64,000 nt of DNA from Carboxylicivirga marina (GTDB lineage Bacteria; Bacteroidota; Bacteroidia; Bacteroidales; Marinilabiliaceae): positions 17,986 through 81,985 of the forward strand of contig NZ_JAENRR010000019.1 in the NCBI RefSeq assembly GCF_016612505.1, given 5' to 3'. The notes under the pieces were generated by a model that saw only the letters and a list, made by a program, of their open reading frames with translations, searched no databases and was not told the DNA's origin. A program made the translations under genes and the position numbers. Positions 8,653-16,848 of this stretch are shown here, piece after piece. Position 1 is the stretch's first letter; every line of letters starts with the position of its first letter.

Positions 8653-9564
8653 ATGATGAATAAATTAATTGCAAGAACACTACCTTATTTTCCGAAGAAA
8701 TTCGTGTGGATTTTTTCAAAGAAATACATTGCAGGTGAGACGATTGATGAAGCGGTATTAGCTTCAAAGCAACTGAATGAAAAAAACATGATGATAACTG
8801 TTGATCTCCTTGGTGAATTTATTACCAATATGGATCAGGCGCGTGCTAATAAGGATGAATATCTGCAGATTATTGAGCGTTTTGAGAAGGAAAAAATCGA
8901 TGGTAACTATTCTTTAAAACCGACGAGCTTTGGATTGTTGTTAGATAAGGAGTTATCCTGCCAATATATACGTGAGATTGTGGAAAAGGCTGCCTCATAT
9001 GGCAATTTTGTCCGTGTCGATATGGAAGACTCTAAATGTGTTGATCTTGAATTAGAATTATTCCGAAAGTTAAAGGCTGAATTTCCCAAACATGTGGGCT
9101 TGGTATTTCAGGCGTATTTGCGCCGTACTTTAACTGACCTTGAAGATTTAATGGATATACATACCGAAGAAACACCGATTAATTACCGTTTGTGTAAAGG
9201 TATTTATGTTGAGCCAAAAGAGATTGCTTTTAAAGATTATCATGAAGTAAATGAGCACTACCTTAAGGACCTGGAGTATCTACTAAAGAATAAAGTATAT
9301 GTAGGTATTGCAACACACGATCGTAAGCTGGTTGAAGGGGCCATTAAAATTATTGAAGAAAACAATATTCCTCAGGAACAGTTTGAGTTTCAGATGTTAT
9401 ATGGTGTAACACCGGAATTACGAAGTGAAATATTGAAGAAGGGTTTTAAAATGAGAGTGTATGTGCCTTATGGGAAGGATTGGTTTGGATATAGTACACG
9501 TCGTTTAAAAGAAAATCCAAAGATGGCCAACCACATTATTAAATCGTTATTTATAAAGGGGTAA
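8653..9564 (+). CDS. Proline dehydrogenase (monofunctional, FAD-dependent)
   Basis: A 303-residue PRODH that oxidises L-proline to delta-1-pyrroline-5-carboxylate, passing electrons to the quinone pool at the inner membrane. The (beta/alpha)8 PRODH core is visible: VRVDMEDSK, YRLCKGIYVEP, GIATHD, QMLYGV, and the substrate-carboxylate block RVYVPYGKDWFGYSTRRLKE with its paired arginines near the C-terminus. Length matches short monofunctional bacterial enzymes. The frame is open to 8593, but I prefer the ATG at 8653 because an AAGGAA motif precedes it at the right distance and the extra 20 residues look unstructured. The next pathway enzyme, P5C dehydrogenase, is encoded at 54947-56575, far away but in this window. 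Confidence 0.9.
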   Translation: MMNKLIARTLPYFPKKFVWIFSKKYIAGETIDEAVLASKQLNEKNMMITVDLLGEFITNMDQARANKDEYLQIIERFEKEKIDGNYSLKPTSFGLLLDKELSCQYIREIVEKAASYGNFVRVDMEDSKCVDLELELFRKLKAEFPKHVGLVFQAYLRRTLTDLEDLMDIHTEETPINYRLCKGIYVEPKEIAFKDYHEVNEHYLKDLEYLLKNKVYVGIATHDRKLVEGAIKIIEENNIPQEQFEFQMLYGVTPELRSEILKKGFKMRVYVPYGKDWFGYSTRRLKENPKMANHIIKSLFIKG

Positions 9565-9585
9565 TTCTACTAATATAATATTGAC

Positions 9586-9617
9586 AATGGCATCCAGAGC
9601 AATAGATGCCATTTTTT
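9586..9617 (+). terminator. Terminator after proline dehydrogenase
   Basis: A perfect 9-bp stem (AATGGCATC / GATGCCATT) with a 10-base loop and a run of six T residues, 22 bases past the stop codon. The other side faces the 3' end of the convergent MATE gene. Confidence 0.88.
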
Positions 9618-9634
9618 GTTTATGTGCGTTGCGA

Positions 9635-10930
9635 CTACTGTTTGAAGATTCCCAGTTTCTTATAGAATACACTTTGAAAAAGCCCACGACCCAACATAAA
9701 GCAGTTCATAGCTAACCATAAAGCATGATTGCCAATGCTTTCTTTCATGGAGTAAAAAAGCAAGAAGAAAATAACTGTTGCAAGGAGCATGGTGTTGCGC
9801 ATTAATCGCGAAGCTGTGGCGCCAATATAAATACCATCCCATATAAATGACGAAAAACCTGTAATTGGTAAAATTATTAGCCAGGGCAAATAGGTTTGAG
9901 CGGTATTCATCACATCTGGCTGGTTTGTAAATAACATTAGTATGTACTTTCCGCCGATACCGTATATGCCTATAAATACTAATGCGAAAAAGGCTCCCCA
10001 AGCAAATAAATACTTGACGGTTCTCTTAACTTCCTTAATATTTCGGCTCCCTGTAAATTTTCCAACCAATGCTTCAGCGGCATAGGCAAATCCATCGAGG
10101 AAATAGGAGAATAAAAATAGGAACTGTAATAAGGCACTGTTGGCCGCCAGTATTAAGTCGCCAGTGCCCGCCGATTTGGAGGTGAAGAAGGTAAAGACGA
10201 CAATGATGCACAAGGTGCGTAAGAAAATGTCACTACTGACATTCAGAAAACTCAATAAGCCTGTCTTATCTAGTATATCTTTAAAACTAAATTCAGATAA
10301 AATGTAGCGGTATTTTTTTAAGAAAAGTGCGATGGAAAGAGCAAATCCAACAATGTTAGCGATAACAGAGCCAAGTGCCACACCTTCCACTTTCATTCCT
10401 AATATTTTAACAAAGAAAAATGAAGATAGGATATTCACCGCATTAATCGTTATTGAAATAATCATTGGGTAGATGGCATTCTGCATGCCTAAAAACCAGC
10501 CATTAATTACCATTAGTGATATGGCAAGGGGGGCAGCCCATATTCTTACGTAAAAATAATCGGCAGCTAATGCCTTTACTTCCTGACTACCTTCCAGAAT
10601 ATTAAGACTGAGAGAAACCACACCTTTTTGTAGAAGCAACAATAGTAATCCTGCACTCATCGCTAAAAACAAGCCTCTGAAAAGCATCATGGCCATCTCT
10701 TTTTTGCTGTCTCGTCCAAAGGCCTGAGCTGCCATGCCACTTAAGCTCATTCTTAAAAAGGCGAAACCCCAGTAGACGAAATTGAAAATAACACCACCCA
10801 GAGCAACGGCTCCCATAAATACAGAGGAATCCTGGTAGCCCATCAGGTGCATGTCAACCATGCCCAGAAGCGGAACGGTCAGGTTGGTTAATATATTCGG
10901 AATGGCAAGCTTAAGTATGTCTTTATTCAT
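9635..10930 (-). CDS. MATE-family efflux transporter
   Basis: A 431-residue polytopic inner-membrane protein with about 12 hydrophobic segments arranged as two six-helix MatE halves. The start shows the family pattern (AIPNILTNLTVPLLGMVDMHLMG), including the conserved N-x-x-x-P and Asp of helix 1. MATE proteins are Na+ or H+ antiporters exporting cationic drugs, dyes or metabolites; the closest group by style is DinF-like. The substrate cannot be read from sequence. It is a single gene, convergent with proline dehydrogenase and divergent from the superoxide dismutase genes. A TATCTTCG hexamer-type element just upstream, one mismatch from TAnnTTTG, may be its -7 box. Confidence 0.9.
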   Translation of the reverse strand: MNKDILKLAIPNILTNLTVPLLGMVDMHLMGYQDSSVFMGAVALGGVIFNFVYWGFAFLRMSLSGMAAQAFGRDSKKEMAMMLFRGLFLAMSAGLLLLLLQKGVVSLSLNILEGSQEVKALAADYFYVRIWAAPLAISLMVINGWFLGMQNAIYPMIISITINAVNILSSFFFVKILGMKVEGVALGSVIANIVGFALSIALFLKKYRYILSEFSFKDILDKTGLLSFLNVSSDIFLRTLCIIVVFTFFTSKSAGTGDLILAANSALLQFLFLFSYFLDGFAYAAEALVGKFTGSRNIKEVKRTVKYLFAWGAFFALVFIGIYGIGGKYILMLFTNQPDVMNTAQTYLPWLIILPITGFSSFIWDGIYIGATASRLMRNTMLLATVIFFLLFYSMKESIGNHALWLAMNCFMLGRGLFQSVFYKKLGIFKQ

Positions 10931-11052
10931 AGTGTGAGAACTCTGAGGACGAAGATAGTTTTATTTGGTGAAAATAAGAATGAGAATAAAAGGCTAATAA
11001 CTAAGCTGTTTAAAAGAAATATCAAAATAAAAGACAAAAATATCCTTATTTT

Positions 11053-11071
11053 ATTTGGACTAATTCCAAAT
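11053..11071. promoter_or_regulatory. Palindromic operator candidate overlapping the -33 box of the first sod gene
   Basis: Perfect inverted repeat ATTTGGA-N5-TCCAAAT. Its left arm contains the TTTG -33 element of the promoter at 11054-11085. A symmetric site on a promoter box is a classic repressor layout; a metal or peroxide sensor (MntR, Fur or PerR type) would suit a superoxide dismutase gene, but the regulator is inferred. Confidence 0.5.
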
Positions 11072-11085
11072 AGTTTTTAGATTTG
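11054..11085 (+). promoter_or_regulatory. Promoter of the first superoxide dismutase gene
   Basis: TTTG at 11054-11057 and TAGATTTG at 11078-11085, separated by 20 bp, match the Bacteroidota primary-sigma consensus (TTTG, 17-23 bp, TAnnTTTG) in every defined base. Transcription would start near 11092, giving a leader of about 33 bases to the ATG at 11125 and excluding the upstream TTG at 11083 as a start. Confidence 0.7.
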
Positions 11086-11124
11086 AATCGTTATTATAAT
11101 TTTAAACCTAGTAACTACAATAAT

Positions 11125-11727
11125 ATGGCATTCGAATTACCAAAACTTGAATATGCATACGACGCATTAGAACCGCATATCGATGCGCGTACAATGGAAA
11201 TACATTATACAAAGCACCACGCAGCATACACTAATAATTTAAATGCAGCTTTTGAAGGAAGTGACTTAGCAGGAAAAAGTATTGAGGATATTTTAGCGAA
11301 TATTTCTCAACACTCGGTTGCGATTCGTAACAATGGCGGTGGTTTTTATAATCATAATTTATTTTGGACAGTGATGTCTCCAAATGGAGGTGGCGCACCT
11401 AATGGTGAATTAGCAGAAGCAATAACTAAGGCTTTTGGCTCATTTGATGCCTTTAAAGATACATTCAATAAAGCCGCAGCAACGCGTTTCGGCTCAGGCT
11501 GGGCGTGGTTGGTAAAGCAGGCTGATGGTTCATTAGCTGTTACGTCATCGGCCAACCAGGATAATCCACTAATGGATATTGCTGATGTAAAAGGAACTCC
11601 AATTTTAGGATTGGATGTATGGGAGCATGCTTATTACTTACACTATCAAAATAGACGTCCTGACTATATTGGCGCGTTCTGGAATGTTGTCAATTGGGAC
11701 GAAGTAACAAGACGTTTTAAAGTTTAG
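11125..11727 (+). CDS. Superoxide dismutase, Mn-type signature
   Basis: A 200-residue Fe/Mn-family superoxide dismutase converting superoxide to O2 and H2O2 in the cytoplasm. Metal ligands are visible as His27, His77, Asp164 and His168 (DVWEHAYY). The outer-sphere glutamine comes from the C-terminal domain (Gln145 in SSANQDNPL) while the N-terminal position is Gly ([13 protein letters not shown]). This is the arrangement of Mn-dependent or cambialistic enzymes. The reading frame is open upstream to 11083, but the promoter -7 box covers that position, so ATG 11125 is the start. It is followed by a terminator and then by a second, Fe-type paralogue. Confidence 0.92.
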   Translation: MAFELPKLEYAYDALEPHIDARTMEIHYTKHHAAYTNNLNAAFEGSDLAGKSIEDILANISQHSVAIRNNGGGFYNHNLFWTVMSPNGGGAPNGELAEAITKAFGSFDAFKDTFNKAAATRFGSGWAWLVKQADGSLAVTSSANQDNPLMDIADVKGTPILGLDVWEHAYYLHYQNRRPDYIGAFWNVVNWDEVTRRFKV

Positions 11728-11753
11728 TTTGTTCATTTTGTCTGGGAAAAAAA

Positions 11754-11787
11754 GGGGATTCAAACGTGAATTCCCTTTTTGTTTTTT
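11754..11787 (+). terminator. Terminator between the two sod genes
   Basis: Stem GGGGATTCA / TGAATTCCC (one G-T wobble), loop AACG, followed by a T-rich tract. It separates the two dismutase genes into individual transcripts. Confidence 0.8.
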
Positions 11788-11805
11788 TATTAATTAGTCA
11801 AAACA

Positions 11806-11813
11806 TAACTTTG
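11806..11813 (+). promoter_or_regulatory. Candidate -7 element of the second sod gene
   Basis: TAACTTTG matches TAnnTTTG. The -33 region is T-rich but lacks a well-spaced TTTG. It would give a leader of about 38 bases to the ATG at 11858 and implies control separate from the first sod gene. Confidence 0.45.
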
Positions 11814-11857
11814 GTGAGTTTGTTTAATTCGCAGACAAATATTTAAAACGAACAGAT

Positions 11858-12433
11858 ATGAACTTTGAATTACCAAAATTGCCGTATGCGTTAGATGCAC
11901 TTGAGCCTGTTATCTCGAAGAAAACCATGGACTTTCACTATGGAAAGCACCATCAGGCCTATGTTAATAACTTAAATAAGCTGGTTAAAGGAACTGAGTT
12001 TGAAAATGCCGATTTAGAAACAATAGTGAAAAAGTCAGAAGGTGGCATTTTCAATAACGGAGCTCAGGTTTGGAATCATACATTCTACTTTATGTCTTTC
12101 AAACCTAATGGAGGAGGCGTGCCAACAGGTGCACTGGCTGAAGCTATCAATTCTTCATTTGGTTCATTCGATAAATTTAAAGAAGAGTTTTCGGCAGCAG
12201 CAGCTACTGTATTTGGTTCGGGGTGGGCCTGGTTGGTTAAAAAAGCTGATGGTTCACTGGCTATCGTTAAAGAAAGTAATGCGGGTAACCCATTACGTGA
12301 TGGCTTAACGCCAATTTTAACCTGTGATGTTTGGGAGCATGCTTACTATCTTGATAAGCAAAATCTTCGTCCAAAATATATTCAGGAGTTCTTTGATATT
12401 CTTGACTGGGACCTTGTGTCGGCAAGATACTAA
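11858..12433 (+). CDS. Superoxide dismutase, Fe-type signature
   Basis: A 191-residue paralogue of the preceding gene. Ligands are His27, His74, Asp157 and His161 (CDVWEHAYY). Here the active-site glutamine lies in the N-terminal domain (Gln70 in NNGAQVWNHTFYF), and the C-terminal position is Ala (ESNAGNPL), the arrangement of Fe-dependent SodB enzymes. Length and motif spacing are normal for the family. The gene has its own candidate -7 element and its own terminator, so it is a separate transcription unit. Cofactor choice is predicted from these two residues only; cambialistic behaviour is possible. Confidence 0.92.
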   Translation: MNFELPKLPYALDALEPVISKKTMDFHYGKHHQAYVNNLNKLVKGTEFENADLETIVKKSEGGIFNNGAQVWNHTFYFMSFKPNGGGVPTGALAEAINSSFGSFDKFKEEFSAAAATVFGSGWAWLVKKADGSLAIVKESNAGNPLRDGLTPILTCDVWEHAYYLDKQNLRPKYIQEFFDILDWDLVSARY

Positions 12434-12458
12434 TACCTGTAATTTAAAACGATTATAA

Positions 12459-12502
12459 GCGAGACTTGAAAACAAATTTTGTATATTAAGTCTCGCTTTT
12501 TT
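12459..12502 (+). terminator. Terminator after the Fe-type sod gene
   Basis: A 9-bp stem (GCGAGACTT / AAGTCTCGC) with an AT-rich loop and six following T residues. Confidence 0.85.
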
Positions 12503-12535
12503 GTACCCTATAAACAATAACTAAAAATTGATTTT

Positions 12536-13099
12536 ATGCTTAAAGATTTAATTCTTAAGAATCGGAGTTACAGACGGTTCTATCAAGATGAAGTGATTGA
12601 GATGGAAACATTACATGAGCTCGTCGATCTAGCTCGTCTGTCACCTTCAGCACGTAACGCCCAGCCCTTAAAATATTTTTTATCTAATACACCTGAGCTA
12701 AATGATAAGATATTTCCACACTTATCGTGGGCCGGCTATTTAAAAGATTGGCAAGGGCCAGATAAAGGAGAACAGCCTGCAGCTTACATCGTAGTTCTTA
12801 ATGATACCGATATTTCAGCCAATTATTTTTGTGATGATGGTATTGCATCTCAAAGCATATTGTTAGGTGCTGTTGAAAAAGGATTAGGCGGTTGTATTAT
12901 TGGTTCGTTAAATCGTTTACAGTTACAACGAGAACTACGTTTGTCTGATAATTTAAAAATAGTGCACATTATTGCTATTGGTAAACCGAAAGAAGAAGTT
13001 CAGATTGAAGAAATGAATGAAGGCAATATTAAGTATTGGCGCGATGTTCAAAAAGTCCATCATGTTCCAAAGCGTGAGCTGAAAAATATTATTGTTTAA
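12536..13099 (+). CDS. Nitroreductase-family flavoprotein
   Basis: A 187-residue FMN-binding protein of the nitroreductase superfamily. The N-terminal NRSYRRF block (residues 9-15) and LARLSPSARNAQPLKYFLS (about 33-51) are the phosphate and isoalloxazine contact motifs; the middle GIASQSILLGAVEKGLGGC and the late IIAIGKPKEE are also family-typical. Such enzymes reduce quinones, nitro-aromatics or other electrophiles with NAD(P)H as dimers in the cytoplasm. The natural substrate cannot be predicted. The conserved Arg-Ser-x-Arg and the SPSARN element are intact. It is flanked by terminators on both sides, so it is monocistronic. Confidence 0.9.
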   Translation: MLKDLILKNRSYRRFYQDEVIEMETLHELVDLARLSPSARNAQPLKYFLSNTPELNDKIFPHLSWAGYLKDWQGPDKGEQPAAYIVVLNDTDISANYFCDDGIASQSILLGAVEKGLGGCIIGSLNRLQLQRELRLSDNLKIVHIIAIGKPKEEVQIEEMNEGNIKYWRDVQKVHHVPKRELKNIIV

Positions 13100-13120
13100 G
13101 CCTTATATTATGTAATTGTA

Positions 13121-13152
13121 AAGCCCGGTACTCAATTGTATCGGGCTTTTTC
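13121..13152 (+). terminator. Terminator after the nitroreductase gene
   Basis: Stem AAGCCCG / CGGGCTT extended by weaker pairs, loop about 13 bases, then a T tract. Confidence 0.82.
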
Positions 13153-13233
13153 TTTTGATTCATTTCCAACCAAATAGTAGTCTGGTTTGTTGTATGTAAT
13201 GTAGTTGTTTTTTGTTCATCATAAACTTAAGCC

Positions 13234-13953
13234 ATGCGAATTCAATACCTGATTGCCTTAGTTGTGTTTTTAGTGCCAATCACTTTATTCTCACAAATAA
13301 ATAAAACAGATTCGGTACGTATTACTGGTGTAGTATTTGAGCAGGATAGCCTCAATACTCTTCCGTATTCACGTTTTAATTTGGATGCAAAGAGCTTTGC
13401 TTCTGATGAAAAAGGACAGTTTTCATTTTGGGCACAACAAGGCGAGGTTGTCAGGTTCTCGCACATGGGTTTTAAAGATACTTACATTCAGGTCGATGAT
13501 TCACTCAAGCATAAGAACTACATGTTGGGTGTTTTTCTTACACGCGATACATTTCTTATTAGTGAGGTAATTGTGATGCCTCGATACGAGAATATTGCTT
13601 TGCAGGCTAAGACCATGCCTTTAGTGATTACACCTGAGCAAGCTTATGCTACAAATAATATTCGTTCATCAACTCATCAGGCGCTTACACAAACGCCCAT
13701 CCGTATGGATGCAGAAATGAACCACCGTATGGTGCTGCAAGAACGAACCTGGAGCACGGTTTATAAAACACAGATTCCTCCAGGAAAAACCATTGGGGTA
13801 AGCTCAGAAAATATGGCACAAATGCGTTTGTTTATTCCACAAAATGAGCAACGCATTCAAGAGATTACGCTTCAGCCGCTTAATCGTAATGAGTTGGACC
13901 TAATTCTGAGAATTTATGAGCAGCAACAAGCTAAAAATGTGCCTGTCGAATAA
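13234..13953 (+). CDS. Exported protein with CarboxypepD_reg-like domain
   Basis: A 239-residue protein with a signal peptide (cut after TLFSQ, about residue 20) and a carboxypeptidase-regulatory-like, transthyretin-type beta domain over about 25-110. The domain shows the usual marks ITGVVFEQDSLNTLPYSRF, DEKGQFSF, RFSHMGFKD and an SEVIVMPRY edge that in SusC-type receptors leads into the plug. Here no plug or barrel follows, only about 120 polar residues. It probably sits in the periplasm or is anchored to the outer membrane by partners. No operon partner is obvious: a 103-base gap precedes folE. Function unknown. Confidence 0.75.
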   Translation: MRIQYLIALVVFLVPITLFSQINKTDSVRITGVVFEQDSLNTLPYSRFNLDAKSFASDEKGQFSFWAQQGEVVRFSHMGFKDTYIQVDDSLKHKNYMLGVFLTRDTFLISEVIVMPRYENIALQAKTMPLVITPEQAYATNNIRSSTHQALTQTPIRMDAEMNHRMVLQERTWSTVYKTQIPPGKTIGVSSENMAQMRLFIPQNEQRIQEITLQPLNRNELDLILRIYEQQQAKNVPVE

Positions 13954-14013
13954 CATATATTTATAATGCTACAAAATCAGATAAATATCAGTAATAATTT
14001 AAAAGAAAATAAT

Positions 14014-14021
14014 CACTTTTG
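14014..14021 (+). promoter_or_regulatory. Possible -7 element of folE
   Basis: CACTTTTG followed by C differs from TAnnTTTG only at the first base and lies 36 bases before the folE ATG. No convincing -33 box is seen. Confidence 0.3.
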
Positions 14022-14056
14022 CATTCCCAAAAGTTTGTTCGATCAAAAGCAATACA

Positions 14057-14680
14057 ATGGAATTTACATTAAATGGAAATAAAGGATATACGAAAGTTGA
14101 ATCATACGATGATGAAACAACTAAAGAATTATCCGACAACTATCATAAAATAATTGAAACATTGGGTGAAGACCCTAATCGTGAAGGTCTTGAAAAAACA
14201 CCACTGAGGGTGGCCAAGGCCATGCAGTTTCTGACCCAGGGTTATCATATGGATCCTGAGGAGATTATTAAGTCGGCCATGTTTCGTGAAGATTATCGAC
14301 AAATGGTTGTGGTGAAGGATATTGAGTTGTATTCTATGTGTGAGCATCATATGCTTCCTTTTTTTGGCAAAGCACATGTCGCTTATATTCCACGTCACCA
14401 TATAACTGGTTTAAGTAAGTTGGCACGCGTAGTTGAAGCTTTTGCTCGTCGTTTGCAGGTCCAGGAACGTTTAACCACACAGATTAAAGATTGTATTCAA
14501 AATACGCTTAACCCTTTAGGTGTAGCAGTTGTGATTGAAGCACAACATATGTGTATGCAGATGCGAGGGGTTCAGAAGCAGCACTCAGTTACTACGACCT
14601 CTGATTTTACAGGTGCTTTTCAGAAGAACCTGGCGACAAGAGAAGAGTTTATGAAGATAATTAGCTCAGGACTTCATTAG
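14057..14680 (+). CDS. folE: GTP cyclohydrolase I
   Basis: A 207-residue enzyme that turns GTP into 7,8-dihydroneopterin triphosphate, the first step to folate and related pterins or queuosine precursors. The zinc site is intact: Cys95 and His98 in [11 protein letters not shown], and Cys166 in [11 protein letters not shown]. Other family blocks are [33 protein letters not shown] and the closing [13 protein letters not shown]. Length matches the short bacterial FolE type. It stands alone, ended by a very strong bidirectional terminator at 14702-14740. No other folate gene is close by. Confidence 0.96.
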   Translation: MEFTLNGNKGYTKVESYDDETTKELSDNYHKIIETLGEDPNREGLEKTPLRVAKAMQFLTQGYHMDPEEIIKSAMFREDYRQMVVVKDIELYSMCEHHMLPFFGKAHVAYIPRHHITGLSKLARVVEAFARRLQVQERLTTQIKDCIQNTLNPLGVAVVIEAQHMCMQMRGVQKQHSVTTTSDFTGAFQKNLATREEFMKIISSGLH

Positions 14681-14701
14681 GAGTTGCCCGAGTAAAAGAA
14701 T

Positions 14702-14740
14702 AAATAAAATGGCCATCGTTTATCGATGGCCATTTTATTT
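14702..14740. terminator. Bidirectional terminator between folE and the convergent barrel gene
   Basis: A perfect 17-bp inverted repeat with a 5-base loop (arms 14702-14718 and 14724-14740, GC-rich core GGCCATCG). A/T-rich outer ends give U-runs in both directions, and it sits exactly between two convergent genes. Confidence 0.9.
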
Positions 14741-14757
14741 ATAGTGTTATCTATGAT

Positions 14758-15339
14758 TTAGAAAAACAAGACAGCTCCAATCTGCAGGTATTCTGTTTTA
14801 GAGTCTGAATCTTCAATAATATCTACCAAACCCCAATTGTATTTGGCCTCAATACCAAATTTTAAAACTTTTACACCTAGGCCTAAGTGCATACCCGCAT
14901 CAAAAGTAGAAACGTCCATGCCGTCAACTTCTTGGCCATTGACTTCAAATTTACCAGCGACTTTAATAGCTCCGCTTACTCCTCCTAAACCGTATACTGG
15001 ACCTAGTTTTACACGAAGGGCAATGGGGATGTTAATATAATGAAGTTTGAGTTCGCCGACTATATCTTCATTAAATAGCTCTAATAAATTCTTTTTCCCA
15101 TTTACCTGATAATATTCAATACCAGAATCAAGCTTTAAAATACTTACGCCAATGTTATTGCTCTTAAAGAAGCCGGCATAGAAGCCGTTTGAATCATCTG
15201 ATAAGTCAACACCGTCAATAGCGATAAAACTACTTTGCCATCCTGCGCGTATTCCTTTTCCATCCGGACCTTCGCCTTTTACATTTGATGTAAAGCCTAG
15301 CATGGCAATTGCCAGGCAGATAAATAATACTCGTTTCAT
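14758..15339 (-). CDS. Outer-membrane beta-barrel protein
   Basis: A 193-residue protein with a signal peptide (cut near NVKG, residue 22) and a small barrel pattern of alternating strands: GFYAGFFKSNNIG, LKLHYINIPIALRVKLG, MHLGLGVKVLKFGIEAKYNWG, and a last strand ending in Phe-Phe. It resembles the PorT-like/OMP_b-brl group common in Bacteroidota, of mostly unknown role. The frame could also begin at a TTG at 15348, but the ATG at 15339 gives a normal basic signal-peptide start. It shares length and layout with the next gene upstream (15521-16129), probably an older duplication, though each appears to have its own transcript. Confidence 0.75.
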   Translation of the reverse strand: MKRVLFICLAIAMLGFTSNVKGEGPDGKGIRAGWQSSFIAIDGVDLSDDSNGFYAGFFKSNNIGVSILKLDSGIEYYQVNGKKNLLELFNEDIVGELKLHYINIPIALRVKLGPVYGLGGVSGAIKVAGKFEVNGQEVDGMDVSTFDAGMHLGLGVKVLKFGIEAKYNWGLVDIIEDSDSKTEYLQIGAVLFF

Positions 15340-15447
15340 AGTTATCAAATTAAGTTGATTATTAATAATTCTTCAATATAATCAATCAAATGTCGAAAGT
15401 AAAGAGACTAAGGTGTTCATTTGCTATATTTTACTCAATAGATAGCT

Positions 15448-15481
15448 AAAAAGAAAGGCCAGACTTATTAAAGCCTGACCT
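15448..15481 (-). terminator. Terminator after the 15521-16129 barrel gene (minus strand)
   Basis: Read on the minus strand, an 11-bp stem (AGGTCAGGCTT / AAGTCTGGCCT, two wobbles) with a 4-base loop is followed by TTCTTTTT. Confidence 0.75.
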
Positions 15482-15520
15482 GCTAGATTTGGGTATCTCG
15501 TTGTTTAGAACATATATGTC

Positions 15521-16129
15521 TTAGATGCCAAATAGCTTAAATCCTAATGAAAAAGTTAATACATCAGTTTTTTGACCAATATCTACTTTTGAAATATCCT
15601 TCATTCCCCATTCGTAACGAACATCTGCTGTAAGTCTCCAGAATTCTAATCCGGCACCAGCCTGGAAAGTCCAGTTAGCAGTTTCAACATCATCGTATCC
15701 TGGTAAATCGGTTTTTGTTTGAGCATTAAAAGATGCAACCGGACCAGCAACACCATATATACTTGCCACCTTTAAATCAAGCAAGCGAAGGTTGACTAAT
15801 AGTGGAATGTCCCAGGTATGAAATGTTATTTTTTCGTTTGCGTTGACTATCTGATCAAGCTCTTGAGTCATGTAAGATATATCACTTTGCTTCTTAGCAT
15901 AGTACAATTCAGGCTGAAAAGTAAGGTTGCCAATAAGCCTTAACCTACCATACGCACCAAACAAAAAGCCGCTATTTGCTTCGTTTTTAATAGTTTCTCC
16001 ATCTGGTATATCACTAAGGTTTATCTTTGTTGAGTTAAAGCCTGTTTTTAAGCCAATGGCGATGCGATCTTGAGCTGAAAGTGTACTTACTACTAAGGTA
16101 ATGGCAATAAGTATAATTGCTTTTTTCAT
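15521..16129 (-). CDS. PorT-like outer-membrane beta-barrel protein
   Basis: A 202-residue protein with signal peptide (cut after TLSAQ, about residue 20) followed by RIAIGLKTGFNSTKI, the usual opening strand of the OMP_b-brl/PorT group, and further barrel strands (FQPELYYAKKQ, DIPLLVNLRLL, FQAGAGLEFWRLTADVRYEWG) ending at a terminal strand in FKLFGI. It lies at the outer membrane. PorT-like does not mean the T9SS component: many unrelated small barrels share this profile. Its own terminator follows, and a promoter region of 140 bp separates it from the divergent thioredoxin-fold gene at 16270. Confidence 0.78.
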   Translation of the reverse strand: MKKAIILIAITLVVSTLSAQDRIAIGLKTGFNSTKINLSDIPDGETIKNEANSGFLFGAYGRLRLIGNLTFQPELYYAKKQSDISYMTQELDQIVNANEKITFHTWDIPLLVNLRLLDLKVASIYGVAGPVASFNAQTKTDLPGYDDVETANWTFQAGAGLEFWRLTADVRYEWGMKDISKVDIGQKTDVLTFSLGFKLFGI

Positions 16130-16269
16130 TTTATAGGTTTTTAATAATTATCAAGTTAGTTCATAAGTATGACACCTGTTGAAAGAACTACACTTATGAA
16201 GTTTTTTGTAAGGATTCATATTAAATGACGACTGATGTGATAAAGGTTGAATTATCAAGTAATTATACT

Positions 16270-16848
16270 ATGAAAAAAATATTAGTTTTTTTAAGTGTAT
16301 TCCTGTTTATGGTAAGCAATGTTAAAGCCCAGGAAGGTATCGGTATTAATGAAAAGGCCCCATTATTTAAAGCAGAAGATCAGAATGGGCTAACGATTGA
16401 TTTATCAAAGGAACTCGAAAAGGGGAAGGTTGTGTTGATGTTTTATCGTGGACAGTGGTGTCCTTATTGTAATCGTTATATGGCAGCATTGCAAGATTCC
16501 ATTCATTTGATCAAAGATAAAGGTGCCCAGGTTATTGCTGTTACACCCGAACGGCATGAGGAAATTGATAAAACAATAGAAAAGTCAGGAGCAAGTTTTT
16601 CCGTTATCTATGATGAAGGACACCAGATAATGGATAATTACAAGGTGACTTTTACCATGAGTAAAACAAAGTTTACAGCTTATACCGCCTATGGAATTAA
16701 TGTTAATAAAGCCAGTGGTAATGATGATAGAGCTTTGCCTGTACCAGCAACCTATATAATCTCAAAGGACGGCGTTGTAATTCATCGTCATTTTGATACA
16801 AATTATAAAAGCAGAATGACAATTAAGGAAATACTGAACTATCTTTAA
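16270..16848 (+). CDS. Exported peroxiredoxin-like thioredoxin-fold protein
   Basis: A 192-residue AhpC/TSA-type thioredoxin-fold protein preceded by a signal peptide (cut after VKAQ, about residue 21). The redox centre is FYRGQWCPYCNRY with Cys64 and Cys67, a C-P-Y-C pair placed where peroxiredoxins have their peroxidatic cysteine. The fold is completed by PVPATYIISKDGVVIHRHFD near the C-terminus, including the cis-Pro loop VPATY. It likely reduces peroxides or disulfides in the periplasm. The frame extends to an ATG at 16225, but the start at 16270 directly gives the signal peptide. Its stop overlaps the convergent lipoprotein stop by four bases. Confidence 0.85.
   Translation: MKKILVFLSVFLFMVSNVKAQEGIGINEKAPLFKAEDQNGLTIDLSKELEKGKVVLMFYRGQWCPYCNRYMAALQDSIHLIKDKGAQVIAVTPERHEEIDKTIEKSGASFSVIYDEGHQIMDNYKVTFTMSKTKFTAYTAYGINVNKASGNDDRALPVPATYIISKDGVVIHRHFDTNYKSRMTIKEILNYL

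Noticed and set aside
11083..11124. Longer N-terminus for the first superoxide dismutase
   Set aside because: Would start at a TTG lying in the -7 box of a consensus promoter; the family starts at MAFELP.
15521..16129. PorT, the T9SS assembly component
   Set aside because: The beta-barrel profile is generic for small Bacteroidota barrels, and no T9SS core gene neighbours it.
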